From positions 13,129,421 to 13,193,420 of the forward strand of contig JAQFVV010012404.1 of assembly GCA_028023455.1 (NCBI GenBank): DNA of 64,000 nt. Direction: 5' to 3'. The notes below the pieces were generated by a model. It was not told the DNA's origin. It saw nothing but the letters and a program-made list of their open reading frames with translations, and searched no databases. Shown here piece by piece: positions 41,001 to 52,600 of the stretch. Every line of letters begins with the position of its first letter. Position 1 is the stretch's first letter. The translations under genes were made by a program, and so were the position numbers. The DNA is from Epiperipatus broadwayi. Taxonomy: Eukaryota > Onychophora > Udeonychophora > Euonychophora > Peripatidae.

Positions 41001-43032
41001 TTTCAGGTAAAATGACAGCTATATCATTCAAACATTAATTAACTGAATAATATAAATCTTTTAAACAGAATTACTATAGTTCATTTATTCTAGATAAAAT
41101 CATTTCAAAAATATATAGTTTATTTATTGATTTATCACAAATAAATCTTTACAAAAGCACAAAACATCCTACAGTTATTTTTTCCCAACTTTTCATCAAA
41201 TACATCATTCTCAAAGGTAAAATTCATTTAGATTAAACTTTAAAAAATAAATTAAATGTAAGATGTGTTATTAGCATTCATATTAAAAACCAATCACTTG
41301 GGCATATCATAAAGAAAAATATTTTAAATCTAATTTGTAACTTAAATGCAGAGTAATAACTTCTTTTTCTCAAACTTAATAGTATTATAAAAATTATTTT
41401 TATAAATATTTATTTTCCTTTTATTGACTTAAGTTTCCTTGACAAATTAGTTTCATTACAATAGGACAAAGTGATTAAAATTAAATGCTCATTCATTCTA
41501 AGCATATTAGTTTTATAAAATTTAAATTCCTTACATAAATTTCCTCTGGTCTTATTGTAGAATATTCTTCAGCATTTGGTGTACATTATCCCAACATTCT
41601 AATGATGATTATTGCATTTCATAAAAATCATTGTTTTAAAATTAAGCTTCAAGCAGAATCCTTTGATAGAGAAGTTTAATGTTTATTCAATCATTATTTA
41701 ATATAATTATAAGTATTAGACTTTTTAACACTTTTAAGAGAAAATAATAATTAAAAAATTACTACTGCCACAATTAAAAAATATTAATTAAAGATTTCAA
41801 ACTAAAACTGTTACTTTTTTCTTTTACCTTTTCTACCTTCATTATCTAGACTGGATTGAATCTTTGCTTTTATACTGGTGTAGCTTAATGATTTCATTGG
41901 TTAATTCTGCTAACAAAAATTTGCTAATTTACATAACTAAATCAATTTCATCTTTTAAAATTAGGCTTTAAAAATTATGAGTCATTATTTTTTTAAAATA
42001 TATTGAATTATTTAGCAATTGTAAATAATAAACACTTTTATTAAAATTATTTATCTTCATTTAAACACTTTAAATATTTTAATGAACCTAAAATTGATTT
42101 TAAAACAAAATATTACATTTAAACAAAATAATAATTTCTAATTATTACTTTTAAAATGTGATCTTTATATCTAATTTTTGCTACATTTATAATGTGGCAA
42201 ACTTTGTAAATAAGCTAAAAATCAAAATTCTTTTTTAAACTCTTTAAAGCTCACATAAACACCTTAGACCATGTGATGCTTTCACAACATTTTAGATTAG
42301 TTAAATAAATATTATTATCTAAATAATATTTTAAACAAAATAATTATTTTAAACATATTACATAAAATATTTACTTCTAAAACTAAACTATTATATTATT
42401 ATAGTGTTTATTGAATATAATAAATAAAAATTAATATTAACTTTAAAACAATATATTATATTATTTTATTAGCTAATTTATCTTAACATGAATTCAAATT
42501 ATTTAATATAGCTTTACTAATTCCTATTTACTGAGTTTGAACTCCTATTACATATAACATCATAATTACATTCTAGAAAATCACCTAAATTATTTTTTTA
42601 AAAATAGCTACATTACAAACCCTACCTAAACTCTCTAGTCCCATCATGACATTTAAAGTTAGGTTTTAATTCATAGTTTTATCTCTTTGTAATAAAAGTT
42701 TAAATTTCAGCACACGCTTATTTTCTTTCAAGAAGAGTTTTTTTATTATATTTGCAATTTTTTTAAAACAAATTTAAATCAGTTTTGTAGAACTTATAAT
42801 ATATTTGTTTTTATCTTTAGAAAATTTTTTTTTAAATTAAAAGTTGTTTACATTTTTCTTTTTGGTAATTATAATCTAGTATAAGAGTGGAGATTTAATT
42901 TTGTATTAATTAGTTTATGTCCCCTGGTGAGATATTTAATTAGATTGAGCATGGTATTAAATTAGCCCTGTGCATATACTGTTTAAGTAATTAAACGATC
43001 AAAAACAAAGTTTACATGGGGGATAAGAGAGT
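38076..43032. other. AT-rich DNA, no gene seen
   Basis: Nearly 5 kb of background with scattered homopolymers. At 38,550-38,625 a degenerate tRNA-like pair (TGGCTTAAACA, then CTAGATTCAC) may be an old SINE head. Nothing else is supportable. Confidence 0.55.
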
Positions 43033-43042
43033 TATATAAATA
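43033..43042 (+). promoter_or_regulatory. TATA box (TATATAAATA) with repeat-rich start region
   Basis: TATATAAATA is followed 25-35 bp later by CATTCATTCATTAG, an initiator-like tandem, then by ATTATTCTGA-type repeats to about 43,140. The 43.13-43.5 kb stretch is more base-balanced than the background and ends in the donor-like ATG/TGAGTA near 43,507. No family-matched protein is encoded. Probably a noncoding transcript start or a solo LTR U3-R. Confidence 0.4.
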
Positions 43043-43851
43043 GCCCTGAGCTTTGGGCAAGAGGATTGGCATTCATTCATTAGTTAGAAAATATTATTCT
43101 GACTGATATTCATTTTTCAGAAATTATTCTGATGGATTCTTTGAATTGTGATTATTCAGAGTATTCTGCTGACATATTATTCTGCATCAGATATTTCTTC
43201 ACACCCAGATTTATATTTGCTCCTGATAAAGGACCTCAGGTTCACGTAATTGCTAATGAGACTCTCAATATAATTTATATAGTAATTATGTTCATTTTTC
43301 AGATGACTGAAGTTTGTGCCATTGGTTACCAAAACTCCAGAATGTACTGCTAAGCCTACTAAAGATGGATCCTGACCTCCCTGTTGTTTCTTTGAAGATG
43401 CTGTGATTGCCTAAACTAGAACTGTTTTAAAATATGTCTCCACACTCCTGCCACCATTATCAGAGAAAAACCATTGCAGACTTTATTATTATTTCTACAC
43501 ACAAATGTGAGTACTCACCAAACATATGGACACTAAGGTAAATTTCCTTTTTAGAATCTTGCCAGGGCTAAACCTAGTCTAAGTCTCCACTCAACCTTTA
43601 TAGTAAATCAGAAATTGTATTCTTTTGTCATTATTTTATGTATTATTTTTTTATTTTATGCTTTGAAGCTTTAGTGGTAAAATTGGCAATTTGAAAATTT
43701 TACTTAACCTTAGAGTGTGTGGTGAGTAAATTTTATATATTTTAAATTTATTTATCTGAGAGTGTATTGTGAATTTATATTTTATATTGAAGCAATCACT
43801 CTGTAGTCAGAGTGAGCTTCATACTTTCCTTCCTAAAAACTAACCATTTAC

Positions 43852-43899
43852 AAGGGCTCAAACCCAGCAATTATATTTAATGTACTAACCTTGCCATTA
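43852..43899 (-). other. tRNA-like (SINE head) remnant
   Basis: On the minus strand TGGCAAGGTTAG resembles a polymerase III A box and GGTTTGAGCCC a B box (9 of 11 bases), about 30 bp apart as in a tRNA. There is no complete cloverleaf, so a SINE remnant is likelier than a tRNA gene. Confidence 0.35.
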
Positions 43900-44245
43900 C
43901 CTACTACATGGCAATGTATATATATATTGAACCGAGTTCGAATATGTACATTCGTAACACCGGCCTCTTAGGCAGAGAAGAACATACTCGGAGAGTATGT
44001 ATGCCCAAACGATAGCTATAAAATATATAACTAGCGTTACATTTCCAGGACATAACTTCTTCTCAGCTGTTGAGTTCAACACCAAGTTTAAAGCACCTTT
44101 TTTGTTTGTGTATAAACATGGGCGCCAGCTATCTATTCAAGGATGAATAAATAACACACTTTGAGCAATGGCCACTAACTCAACACCTAAATCCACGACT
44201 AGCTCAGCTGTTTGTAATCACTAATAGATTATACTTCATTAGTGG

Positions 44246-44332
44246 TTAAAAGAATTGATAAAAGAATTGTAAAAGGAATTTATAAAAGAGATTGATAAAA
44301 GAATTTGGTAAAAGAATTGATAAAAAGAATTG
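44246..44332. repeat. AAAAGAATTGAT-type minisatellite
   Basis: About seven degenerate units of 12-15 bp built on AAAGAATTGATAA. Confidence 0.85.
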
Positions 44333-45035
44333 ACCGACAAATAAAGTTTAATTTTAAAGACAATTTATTAACTAACATTTCTTTACTAAATTTAAACATT
44401 TTATAATTCTAATAAAAACACATGCATATTTTTAAATTAACATTTCTAAACTAGTTTAAATATTCTTGTATATTTTCATAACCGAACACTGGTATTTATC
44501 TAATTTAACCAATAATATTGATATAAGGATCACGCACATATTAACTCATGCACACACATAATAATAATAAAGTATTACATAGCATTTGAAATTTAAACAC
44601 ACATATCAATAGTTCATTTATGTATGATATCGAGTTCATATAATTAGACTCTTGGAGGATTCGCACGAATTAATGAAATGCAATGGCTATTACAGTATAA
44701 ACGAAAATAAGCGAATGTTTTACCTAGGCTTTTGAATGTAGATTTAGCACTTTGTTTTCTTCTTGTTTGTTGTTTCTTCCAGTATGAATGGTTCCAGTAT
44801 GAATGCTTCCAGCCGGCTGGGACATTTCCTTGATGAGTTTCCTTATTATTCACGATTATTACTATTGGAGACAATTAGATTCTGATGGAGATTTTCTAAG
44901 TTGTTACGTTGACATTATTTCACGGGCAGATCTTGCTGTTTTCATTGGACTTTTAGGCTGTGGAGAGGCGTGAATTCCCAAAATCTTCTCAGCACTGCAT
45001 TTTGTTTCTGGGTATAATTAACTCAACTGATTCAA

Positions 45036-45100
45036 TTAATTTGTGAACTGCACTCACTCAACTAATTTGTGAACTGACTTGTCTTAACTAATTTGTGGAA
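45036..45100 (-). repeat. 26-bp tandem repeat (three copies) after a TATA box
   Basis: AATTTGTG recurs at 45,038, 45,064 and 45,090, an exact 26-bp period. On the minus strand the units contain AATTAGTT, as do the 26-bp units at 5262-5395, and they start about 40 bp after the TATA box at 45,133. Confidence 0.85.
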
Positions 45101-45125
45101 TGAATTGTCCGATAAAAAAAAGGTC

Positions 45126-45133
45126 TATTTATA
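45126..45133 (-). promoter_or_regulatory. TATA box (TATAAATA), minus strand
   Basis: Perfect TATAAATA on the minus strand, with the 26-bp repeat block beginning where transcription should start. It matches the module at 5229 in layout. Confidence 0.45.
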
Positions 45134-45739
45134 CCTGTGCCTTGTTGTCTTTCTAATATCTCCGGCAAAGATCTGTTGTCAAATTCTAATGATAATTATT
45201 TGATAAACATGTTTTGGAAGATTGTTTAATTAGTAATAGCCATGCAATAAAACGTGTTGTTTTGTTTTATTAATAGCCATTGCCGTGTTTTTAATGATAA
45301 TCTTCTTTTATTTCACATACATTTTATTTATTTACAAATCGCACATATATACGCACATATATTTTTAATACAATTTACTATTTAGTTTTACTATTTAGTT
45401 TTTCTTTAATTAAATTTGAATGAAAAGAGATTTGTATGTTTTAACTTTTTAAATTATATTTTTACGAATACTAATAAAAACTCTTTACTTCCTTTTATAA
45501 CCCTTAGTTTAATTTCTCTAACAAAACACCCCTCTCCCCTTCTGATTAATTGATTGTAGCTCTTATTTAAGAAATTAACAATAGAAAACTATTTGATTCC
45601 TTTTTCAAAAACAAGCTGCAATAAACTCAACATTTAATTTTATGTTTCTCTTTAACGAAAGATTATTTTAATAATATAATTTTAGATAAAATTATATGTG
45701 CCTATATCAATATAGGTACAATATATATATATATATATA

Positions 45740-45849
45740 TAAAATTAAGAGCATGCTAATAGCTCTAAACAATGTCTTCTCTTGTAGTAGCATTTATCGT
45801 AAATAAAAAAAAAAGGTTGTTTAGAGCTATTAGCATGCTCTTAATTTTA
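45740..45849. repeat. Perfect 33-bp-arm hairpin (MITE-like or snap-back)
   Basis: The left arm 45,740-45,772 is the exact reverse complement of the right arm 45,817-45,849, both including GAGCATGCTAATAGCTC, around a 44-bp loop. It sits beside (AT)n. A transcript of either strand would fold into a long perfect stem. No target-site duplication is clear. Confidence 0.95.
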
Positions 45850-46217
45850 CATATTTGTAAGTGCAAGCTATATATAAGTCATGTGACATCTGCTTGTTTA
45901 TATATATATATATTTATATTATATATATTATATATTATATATATATATATATCTACAAACTATTATAATGAATATTTTATAATTTTGATTGATTTTGATA
46001 CTTTTGAATATCTTAAGCTTGTGTTTTTTTTATTTAAAAAAGAATTTTTTTATCACATAAAGTTTGTCATTTGTAAGAATTTATTGCTTTTAATTTAGAT
46101 TTCGTAAAAAATTAAAAGAAAGAAGATATAACCAAGATGGCAGATTCAAATCAACCCATTGTGAAGTTTTCTTTACTAATTAAATATTTTGAAAAAGCTT
46201 GATTTTCATTAATCAAA

Positions 46218-46490
46218 ATATTGTCTTATCATAGTTTTTACATTTATAATTTAAAGACTTTAATTAAAAGTTTTGCTAATGAAAGTGATTTGATATTGTC
46301 TTATCATAATTTTTACAATTATAATTTTTTTTCCATATGTCATAGCATTGGCTGGGACATGAACCCACACCCGTCTGCAACCAACTAGTTGCTTGCAAGG
46401 CGGTGTGATGATCTCTTGGCTAACAACGCTTGACTACAATAATAATTTAAAGACTTTAATTAAAAATTTTGCTAATGAAAGTGATTTGAA
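46218..46490. repeat. 75-bp tandem duplication interrupted by a SINE
   Basis: A unit starting ATATTGTCTTATCAT occurs at 46,218 and again at 46,293. The second copy is split by the SINE at 46,325-46,430 and resumes at 46,441. The duplication therefore predates the SINE insertion. Confidence 0.85.
46325..46430 (-). mobile_element. Short tRNA-derived SINE, copy 1
   Basis: On the minus strand the element runs from GCGTTGTTAGCC to GACATATGG and ends in A8. TAGCCAAGAG and GGTTCATGTCC correspond to polymerase III A and B boxes spaced about 47 bp apart, as in a long-variable-arm tRNA. It is flanked by an 11-bp target-site duplication, ACAATTATAAT / ACAATAATAAT (46,315-46,325 and 46,436-46,446), with one mismatch. 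About 85% like copy 2. Confidence 0.82.
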
Positions 46491-46609
46491 CCTTATCTTC
46501 TTGTATCTTACATTTAATTAAAATGGACTGTAGTTTGCTTAGGAATTTAGTAATTGTCTCGTCTGCCTCTGGGCAAATGAACCAAAGCATTCCTATAACA
46601 GCTTGGTGG

Positions 46610-46618
46610 TATAAATAG
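46610..46618 (+). promoter_or_regulatory. TATA box (TATAAATAG) before GAGTCTTA repeats
   Basis: TATAAATAG precedes, by about 29 bp, a block of five or six degenerate repeats (GAGTCTTA / ACAGTCTTA, 46,639-46,702). A base-balanced stretch follows, ending in a strong splice donor, TTCCAG/GTAACA near 46,939. A second candidate exon (about 47,792-47,896) has an acceptor TTTTAG and a donor CCAG/GTGTAG. No coding frame is conserved: a noncoding transcript or LTR-derived promoter. Confidence 0.45.
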
Positions 46619-46939
46619 AATAGATTAGAGATAAGGTGGAGTCTTATTCTGAGTCTTAGCCTGAGTCTTGATCTTACAGTCTTAATCTGACAGTCTTACA
46701 GTATTTGCTTTTACTCACTTTTTGCACTTAATTTTTAGAATGTCTACTGAGTTGATAACTGAACCATCTTTTCCTGGGCTTCTTGGGACTGCCTGTAGTA
46801 TGCTGCTGCAAAAATTTTGCCATGGAAGAAGTCTGCCACCAATGAAAAAGCCATAGTGACTGAGATTGCTGACCACCAAGCTAATCACTGTAAACTAAAG
46901 TTCAAAGAATGAACCACCAAGCTATTGTAACATTTCCAG

Positions 46940-49150
46940 GTAACAGTTCCATGCTTACCTATATCTGTAATAATAATTAATGTGTTTTTTGTTATATATG
47001 TGTACCTAATATCTGCTTAAAAGTCTCTCTATAATCCTATCTGTTATATATATGTAAATGCTCACATCTATTTAAGTTTAAATCTTACATTTTATTTAGT
47101 GCGGAAAATTTTATTATTATAATTATTTGCTTTTTATTTTTACATGTCATTTATATGCCAAATCAACTCTAACTCTATGAGCCTCTATTTTAGATTAGTC
47201 TTTTACCCCCCCCCCACACTCTGGGATATTTTAATTACTTTAAATTATTTGTTTTAAAGTGATTGCTCGCTGGGTTGGGAACTAGTTAAATAATAATATT
47301 TCTGTTTATAGGCAGAATATTATTATAATACTGCCATGAGTATCTATTTATTGATTATAAATTTAATGTTATTCAACAATGCTATTGCTTAAATTCCAGT
47401 AAAGATATTTTAAATAATAATGACCATTATTTTTTTTAAAGTAATAATCATTTATATGTAGTGCCTTTAGCATTATGGTATTAAATAATGCTTATTGATC
47501 CCAAATGCATGTGGGACCTGTTTAATAAAGGGAAATGTAATCGTATGTTATTAAGACATTCATATAGTTTTATGTTTCAATTATTTATTCTGATTTAGTA
47601 TACAATTCATGTCATTATGCCCGATTAAAACTTTATATTTAGGCCATTAGTTATTTTGACATCATTAAAGGACATATTATAGTCATAGCATTGCCAGCAT
47701 AGGTCAGCCATCATCATTAATTGCTTTATCATAACTTGAGGATTATCGGGAAACTCTGAATCCTTCATTTCTCTTTCATATACATTTTAGCTGGCATTGG
47801 AAGTGCCCTAGGCCACCTTCACAAAGAGTAGCAGAAGATCTGCATTGATACCCTATGTGGACAATTGCATCTCTCTATTTTCCCTTTTCTCTCCAGGTGT
47901 AGTCCACCAGAAGAAAGAGCATACCATTTCTTTATTCCCACTTAATAAGAGAAATGCCATTTTATATCATTCAATAATGACCTAGACAAAAGAATTTACA
48001 GTGAGTGATATTTTAATGTTTGAATAAATTAATGTCATGTATTTAACAAACTATGACCAATGCCACTTTGATCATATAAGACAACATGTATATAACTGCA
48101 ATGCCAGGTAAATAGGTCTCTGACATCCATTATATTTATTAAATATTAAACATCAAATTTATAAAACAAACAATGCTTGAATTAAAATAAAATAAGGAAA
48201 ATTCATTTACACACATGGGAGTCGCTCATCTAAGGGAAATAGCTTAATGCAAGCTTTTTGTGACATTCCTAATTTAACATTAATAAATAAAAAATGGTTT
48301 AGTTCTATCACAGCATTATGGCTTATAGATTAGTTTAGGCATAATTCTAAAATATTATAAGAAACCACAGTGTGAGCATGAGACAGCAAAATATAAGATT
48401 CGGTCCATTTTGGCTGAGTAGATGCTTCATCATTTAAACCCATTATGTAACTTTTTCTTTTTAAACATTGGCATATAAATAAAACACACTATATATGTAT
48501 TAGCATGATATCCCATAATAATCACAAGATGTAAACATAATGAAACTATTCTAGCATGAACTATATAAATAATGTATGTTTAGAATAAATTGTTTTATAA
48601 TATTAAATTAAAGTATCTTTTAATCTTATCCAGAGTTCAAATCTTTATTTTGGTTAGTTTTTAAATATAAAAAGGTTTTATATAATTATGTATTATTATA
48701 ATTCTTATATCTCAGTCAGGGATTTATCCTCAAAAACTCTAATTTGAATCACATGTCTCTGTACCAGTGTGTGACATCTGATACAATATGTGCTTAATTT
48801 GTCTTTTATATTACTAACTCTTGCTAAATGCTTTAGTAGATCTTCGTAATTTTCTTTGACTCACTGTCCTCTTGTATCACACTGAATTTAATATTAAATT
48901 AGTTTAGTTTGCATTTCCTGTGGTGTATAGTATTCTGTTTTTTTGAAATTGGAAGCTTTGTTTCTTCATTTTGAAATTATGTATGATCGTAATCTTTTCT
49001 CCTGTTTTCTTATCTTATATGTAAAATTAACCATGAATTGCCTTAAAAGTGGTATATCATGAGCTGTCTTGCTGACATTTGATGTTCTTGGTCTTGACAT
49101 ATTATTCCAGGCCAAGAAGTGCTCACTGGCACTGTTTCATTTATTTTCTA
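46940..49150. other. Possible intronic/noncoding DNA, no gene seen
   Basis: Contains the candidate second exon near 47.79-47.90 kb and a C run near 47,207. Otherwise AT-rich background. Confidence 0.4.
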
Positions 49151-49615
49151 CATGTGTTTGAAGTGTTAGTATTCATTCATTTTATAGTTAAAATCCAAAG
49201 CTCATGTGCAACAGTTTAATGCTGTTTAAATATTACAGTTTATAAACATCATGCTATATAAAATAATTGACTTATTTACACACATTTAATTTCAAATAAG
49301 AATGATGTATCGTAAATTCTAGTAAATTTCACTAGCATCATTCATTCAAGCATGTAAAAGTAATTTAAAGTGATTATTTAATATCTTCATGCTTTCACTT
49401 TCAAACACTTAAGATTCGCCCATACAGAAGCGTTTGGGTTTGAAAAGATAGATGGCCATTCTATCTTTTCCAAAGACTTTATCATGTGTTTGAAATGTTA
49501 GTATTCATTCATTTTATAGTTAAAATCCAAAGCGCATGTGCAACAGTTTAATGCTGTTTAAATATTACAGTTTATAAACATCACGCTATATAAAATAATT
49601 GACTTATTTACATAC
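49151..49615. repeat. 332-bp satellite dimer fragment, relative of the 363-bp satellite
   Basis: The 133-bp segment 49,151-49,283 is repeated at 49,483-49,615, a period of 332 bp, with only a few changes. The intervening part has the dyad GAAAAGATAGA-TGGCCA-TTCTATCTTTTC (49,442-49,470) followed by ACTTTATCATGTGTTTG. This parallels the TGGCCA dyad and CTTTGTCATGTGTTTAG of the 363-bp satellite. Confidence 0.85.
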
Positions 49616-52600
49616 AAGACCATATTGTTTTTAACCTCTGAATTAGGAAACTAGAATTGGTTTTTATAAATCACCAGCAGAAAGACATTATCAATTCTCT
49701 TTTTTTTTTAATTTGTGAGTGAGTGAGAAAATGAACTTGTCTGCCAGAGTATTTAATGATTTAATATTTTCAGTACACATATACACTCTTGGATGAATAC
49801 GCTAATAAATCCAGGTTATCTCTCATATTTTGTTTGCTACATTTATTTTGATTTTGCTTGAATTTAATAAAATTTTAAATTATTTAAAATTAGTTTTGCT
49901 GACATTTGTCTTAGTGTTTTATTTTCTCAATTGACTAAACAATTTTATCAAGCTCTTGCTTTCCCTGGATTTGGTCAGTGCAAATCATCATCATCATTAA
50001 CTTTTGATCATGGTAAATAAATTTTCCAGTATGTAGTGACCTGGTGGCGCCCTCTGTGATCAAAAGGATTAAAGAACCGACCATTACAATATATGGTAAT
50101 GGTCCTGCACATTCTCCACTCTTTTCCCTTATGTAAATTGATGAGGCAAGATAATATTTGGATTAAAGATGCTTATTCATTAACAAGAATTATTTTGAAT
50201 GGCTTATTAAATTAACTATCTACATTTGTTAACTGACTACATATCTTTATCAATGTATTTACTGTTAACATTTTGACATCTCACATTATATACTATTTAG
50301 CAACTATGGACATTTATTATTATTATTTCTTTTCATATTTATTTATTGCTTCCTTGCACTGGTGATCACATTCAAGCAGAGGGATAGAATATCAATGATA
50401 GATTGACCATAAGTGATACCTATGATCAGATCAAGACTATCATGAATGCACAGCCTCAATCATTTTTCCTGATCATAGCACCCCTCCATACTGATAAACA
50501 ACACCGATCATCCAAGGCACTTTGTTTTGAGAACAGGTCTTAGGCACCATCTGGCCATATAAGTTGTATATAGCCAGCATGCCTGGATGACAGACAAATG
50601 AACCCAGCACTTGGAATTTATTCAGGGTAACTCAAACATCTTGAACAGGGGTGCAAGGAGTATTGGCAGTTGAATTTGAAGATTTTGCTGAGAATGTAAT
50701 ATAAAAAAATATGATTCAGTGAATTCATATATATATAATAAATCTTTTATTAACTTAAACTTAGAAAATCTTGTTTCCTCGAGGCAATACACATTGTGTT
50801 TTTTTTCTTTCAAGAATAAAAGCAACTACTGATTTTAAATATTGATAAAAACTCTGCAATGTGTGATATTGGGAACTTTGGAAACAAAAATCTAATGAAA
50901 GATAAAAGTTTAAAGAAGGAATTCAAAAGGTATTTAATGTACACATGTGTGATGAGTTTTATGGGTGATATAAAAAGGAATGTATGTGAATAAAGGCTCT
51001 TTTTCTCTTTGATACACCACAAGATACTTGCTGATATTCAAATGGGCAGCTAAAATGCCTGTACATCACAGATCTTTCCTTTCCCTTGAACATCCTTATA
51101 ATGACAGAAGAATGAAATCATCACTTGCCTGAAATAAAAGCATTGTGTCAAAACTAGAACTTAACATACAGACCACAGAGTAAAAACCCAAGGATAATAT
51201 TTATTGCCAAAGAACTATTCTACTGAACAATTTGATTGGTAAGAATTTAAATTGTGAACTCATAATATTTACTGGAGTAACTTTTAAGATATTTTACATA
51301 TTGTGTAAACCATAAGAAAAAAATTAAAGGATCAAATGAACTATAAAGAACATTAATAGATCACAGAAATCTTTATAATATATTTTTTATTACTATTGAA
51401 TTAAAATAAATATGCTCTACAAAAAAAACCTACAATATGTCTGTGTTTAAGCCTCTTAAATATATTAGCTCAATGATCTTCTTGTAAAATTTTAACTGTT
51501 GATGCCAACACGTTATTTTATTTCAGGTCCATTACTCTGGGTATTAAGATATATAGGTCATATACTTTCATTAGTTCATCTAAAATTAGTTGATATAAAT
51601 TTAATGTATATATGGCTATGTGTTCCTTCATGTTAGGGAGAGAGATTTGTATTGTGTGATAGGATCACTCCATTGTTGATTTAATAGGAATGTTTAAACA
51701 GAATCCTGGTGCCTAATAAAAATAAATTTAAACTATTAAAGGTGACAATGTGGATAAAAGTAAGCATCTATCTTAAGTGGGTCAAATTTTTCTTGCTCAC
51801 ACTAAGTCTTAAGTGGATAAGGCTAACCATAGCCCATAAGTGCTGATGGGTCTTACAAAAATACAAGAGTTAGTTCATTATAATTAGGACTGCATTACCT
51901 GGAAATATACGATGCTTATGCTAAAGCTTAAAAGGTTATATGTAATAACATAGATTACATGTGATTGTAGTAGGTAATGGATATATTCTTAATAGATATA
52001 TAAACCTGATCATTCAGCCATTCACATTTAATAAGTGTAGATTGGGCAAAAAATGGTACAATATTTAATTTTTTGAGAAAATATACTTTTTCAAAAAAAT
52101 TATTTTTTATTTGTGTTTAAAAGATCATATCAGTATAGATATAGGAAAACAACTGGGATTCACAATATATACTATAAAGATTAGTCAGTTCACTTTTTAA
52201 TATATGTGCTTTTTTTTTAAAAAAAAAAAAGGAAAGAAAGAAGTGAAAAAATTATTAATTACCTTAATTTTAAAAAAAATAGATGTCTTATAATTCTCAT
52301 TACATATTTCCAATTGTATAAATATTTTTTGATATATGCTTCAGTTCACATTTTAAAATAAAACATTTCAATTTTTACTATTATTTTTATTTGTTTGAAG
52401 TTGGAATTTTGTTTACATTTGCATTATGAGTGTAATATAACTTAGAAATAAAAAGATAACTGAATTATATTAAATTGCTACTACTAATCATTTTAATTGT
52501 AAAGATAACTAAGGATATGTGTAAATAACTTGTAAAGAAAATGAAAAAATTATTTATTTTTTATTTTTTTACATAAATTTATCAAACGTTTATTTATTTC

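Larger units (their letters stand above)
44117..45135 (-). mobile_element. Possible solo or truncated LTR, minus strand
   Basis: On the minus strand a TATA box (TATAAATA, 45,133-45,126) and a 26-bp repeat block are followed about 1 kb downstream by TGGCGCCCATG (44,127-44,117), a classic primer-binding-type sequence. That is the expected order of an LTR's 3' part plus PBS. No matching second LTR was found and the LTR-terminal CA is unclear, so this remains tentative. Confidence 0.35.

Noticed and set aside
45772-46098. 108-codon plus-strand frame
   Set aside because: Runs through the 33-bp hairpin, homopolymers and (AT)n tracts; hydrophobic composition follows from T-rich DNA, not a membrane protein family.
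50045-50052. TGGCGCCC as a retroelement primer site
   Set aside because: No LTR terminus upstream and no gag or pol downstream; kept only as a note.
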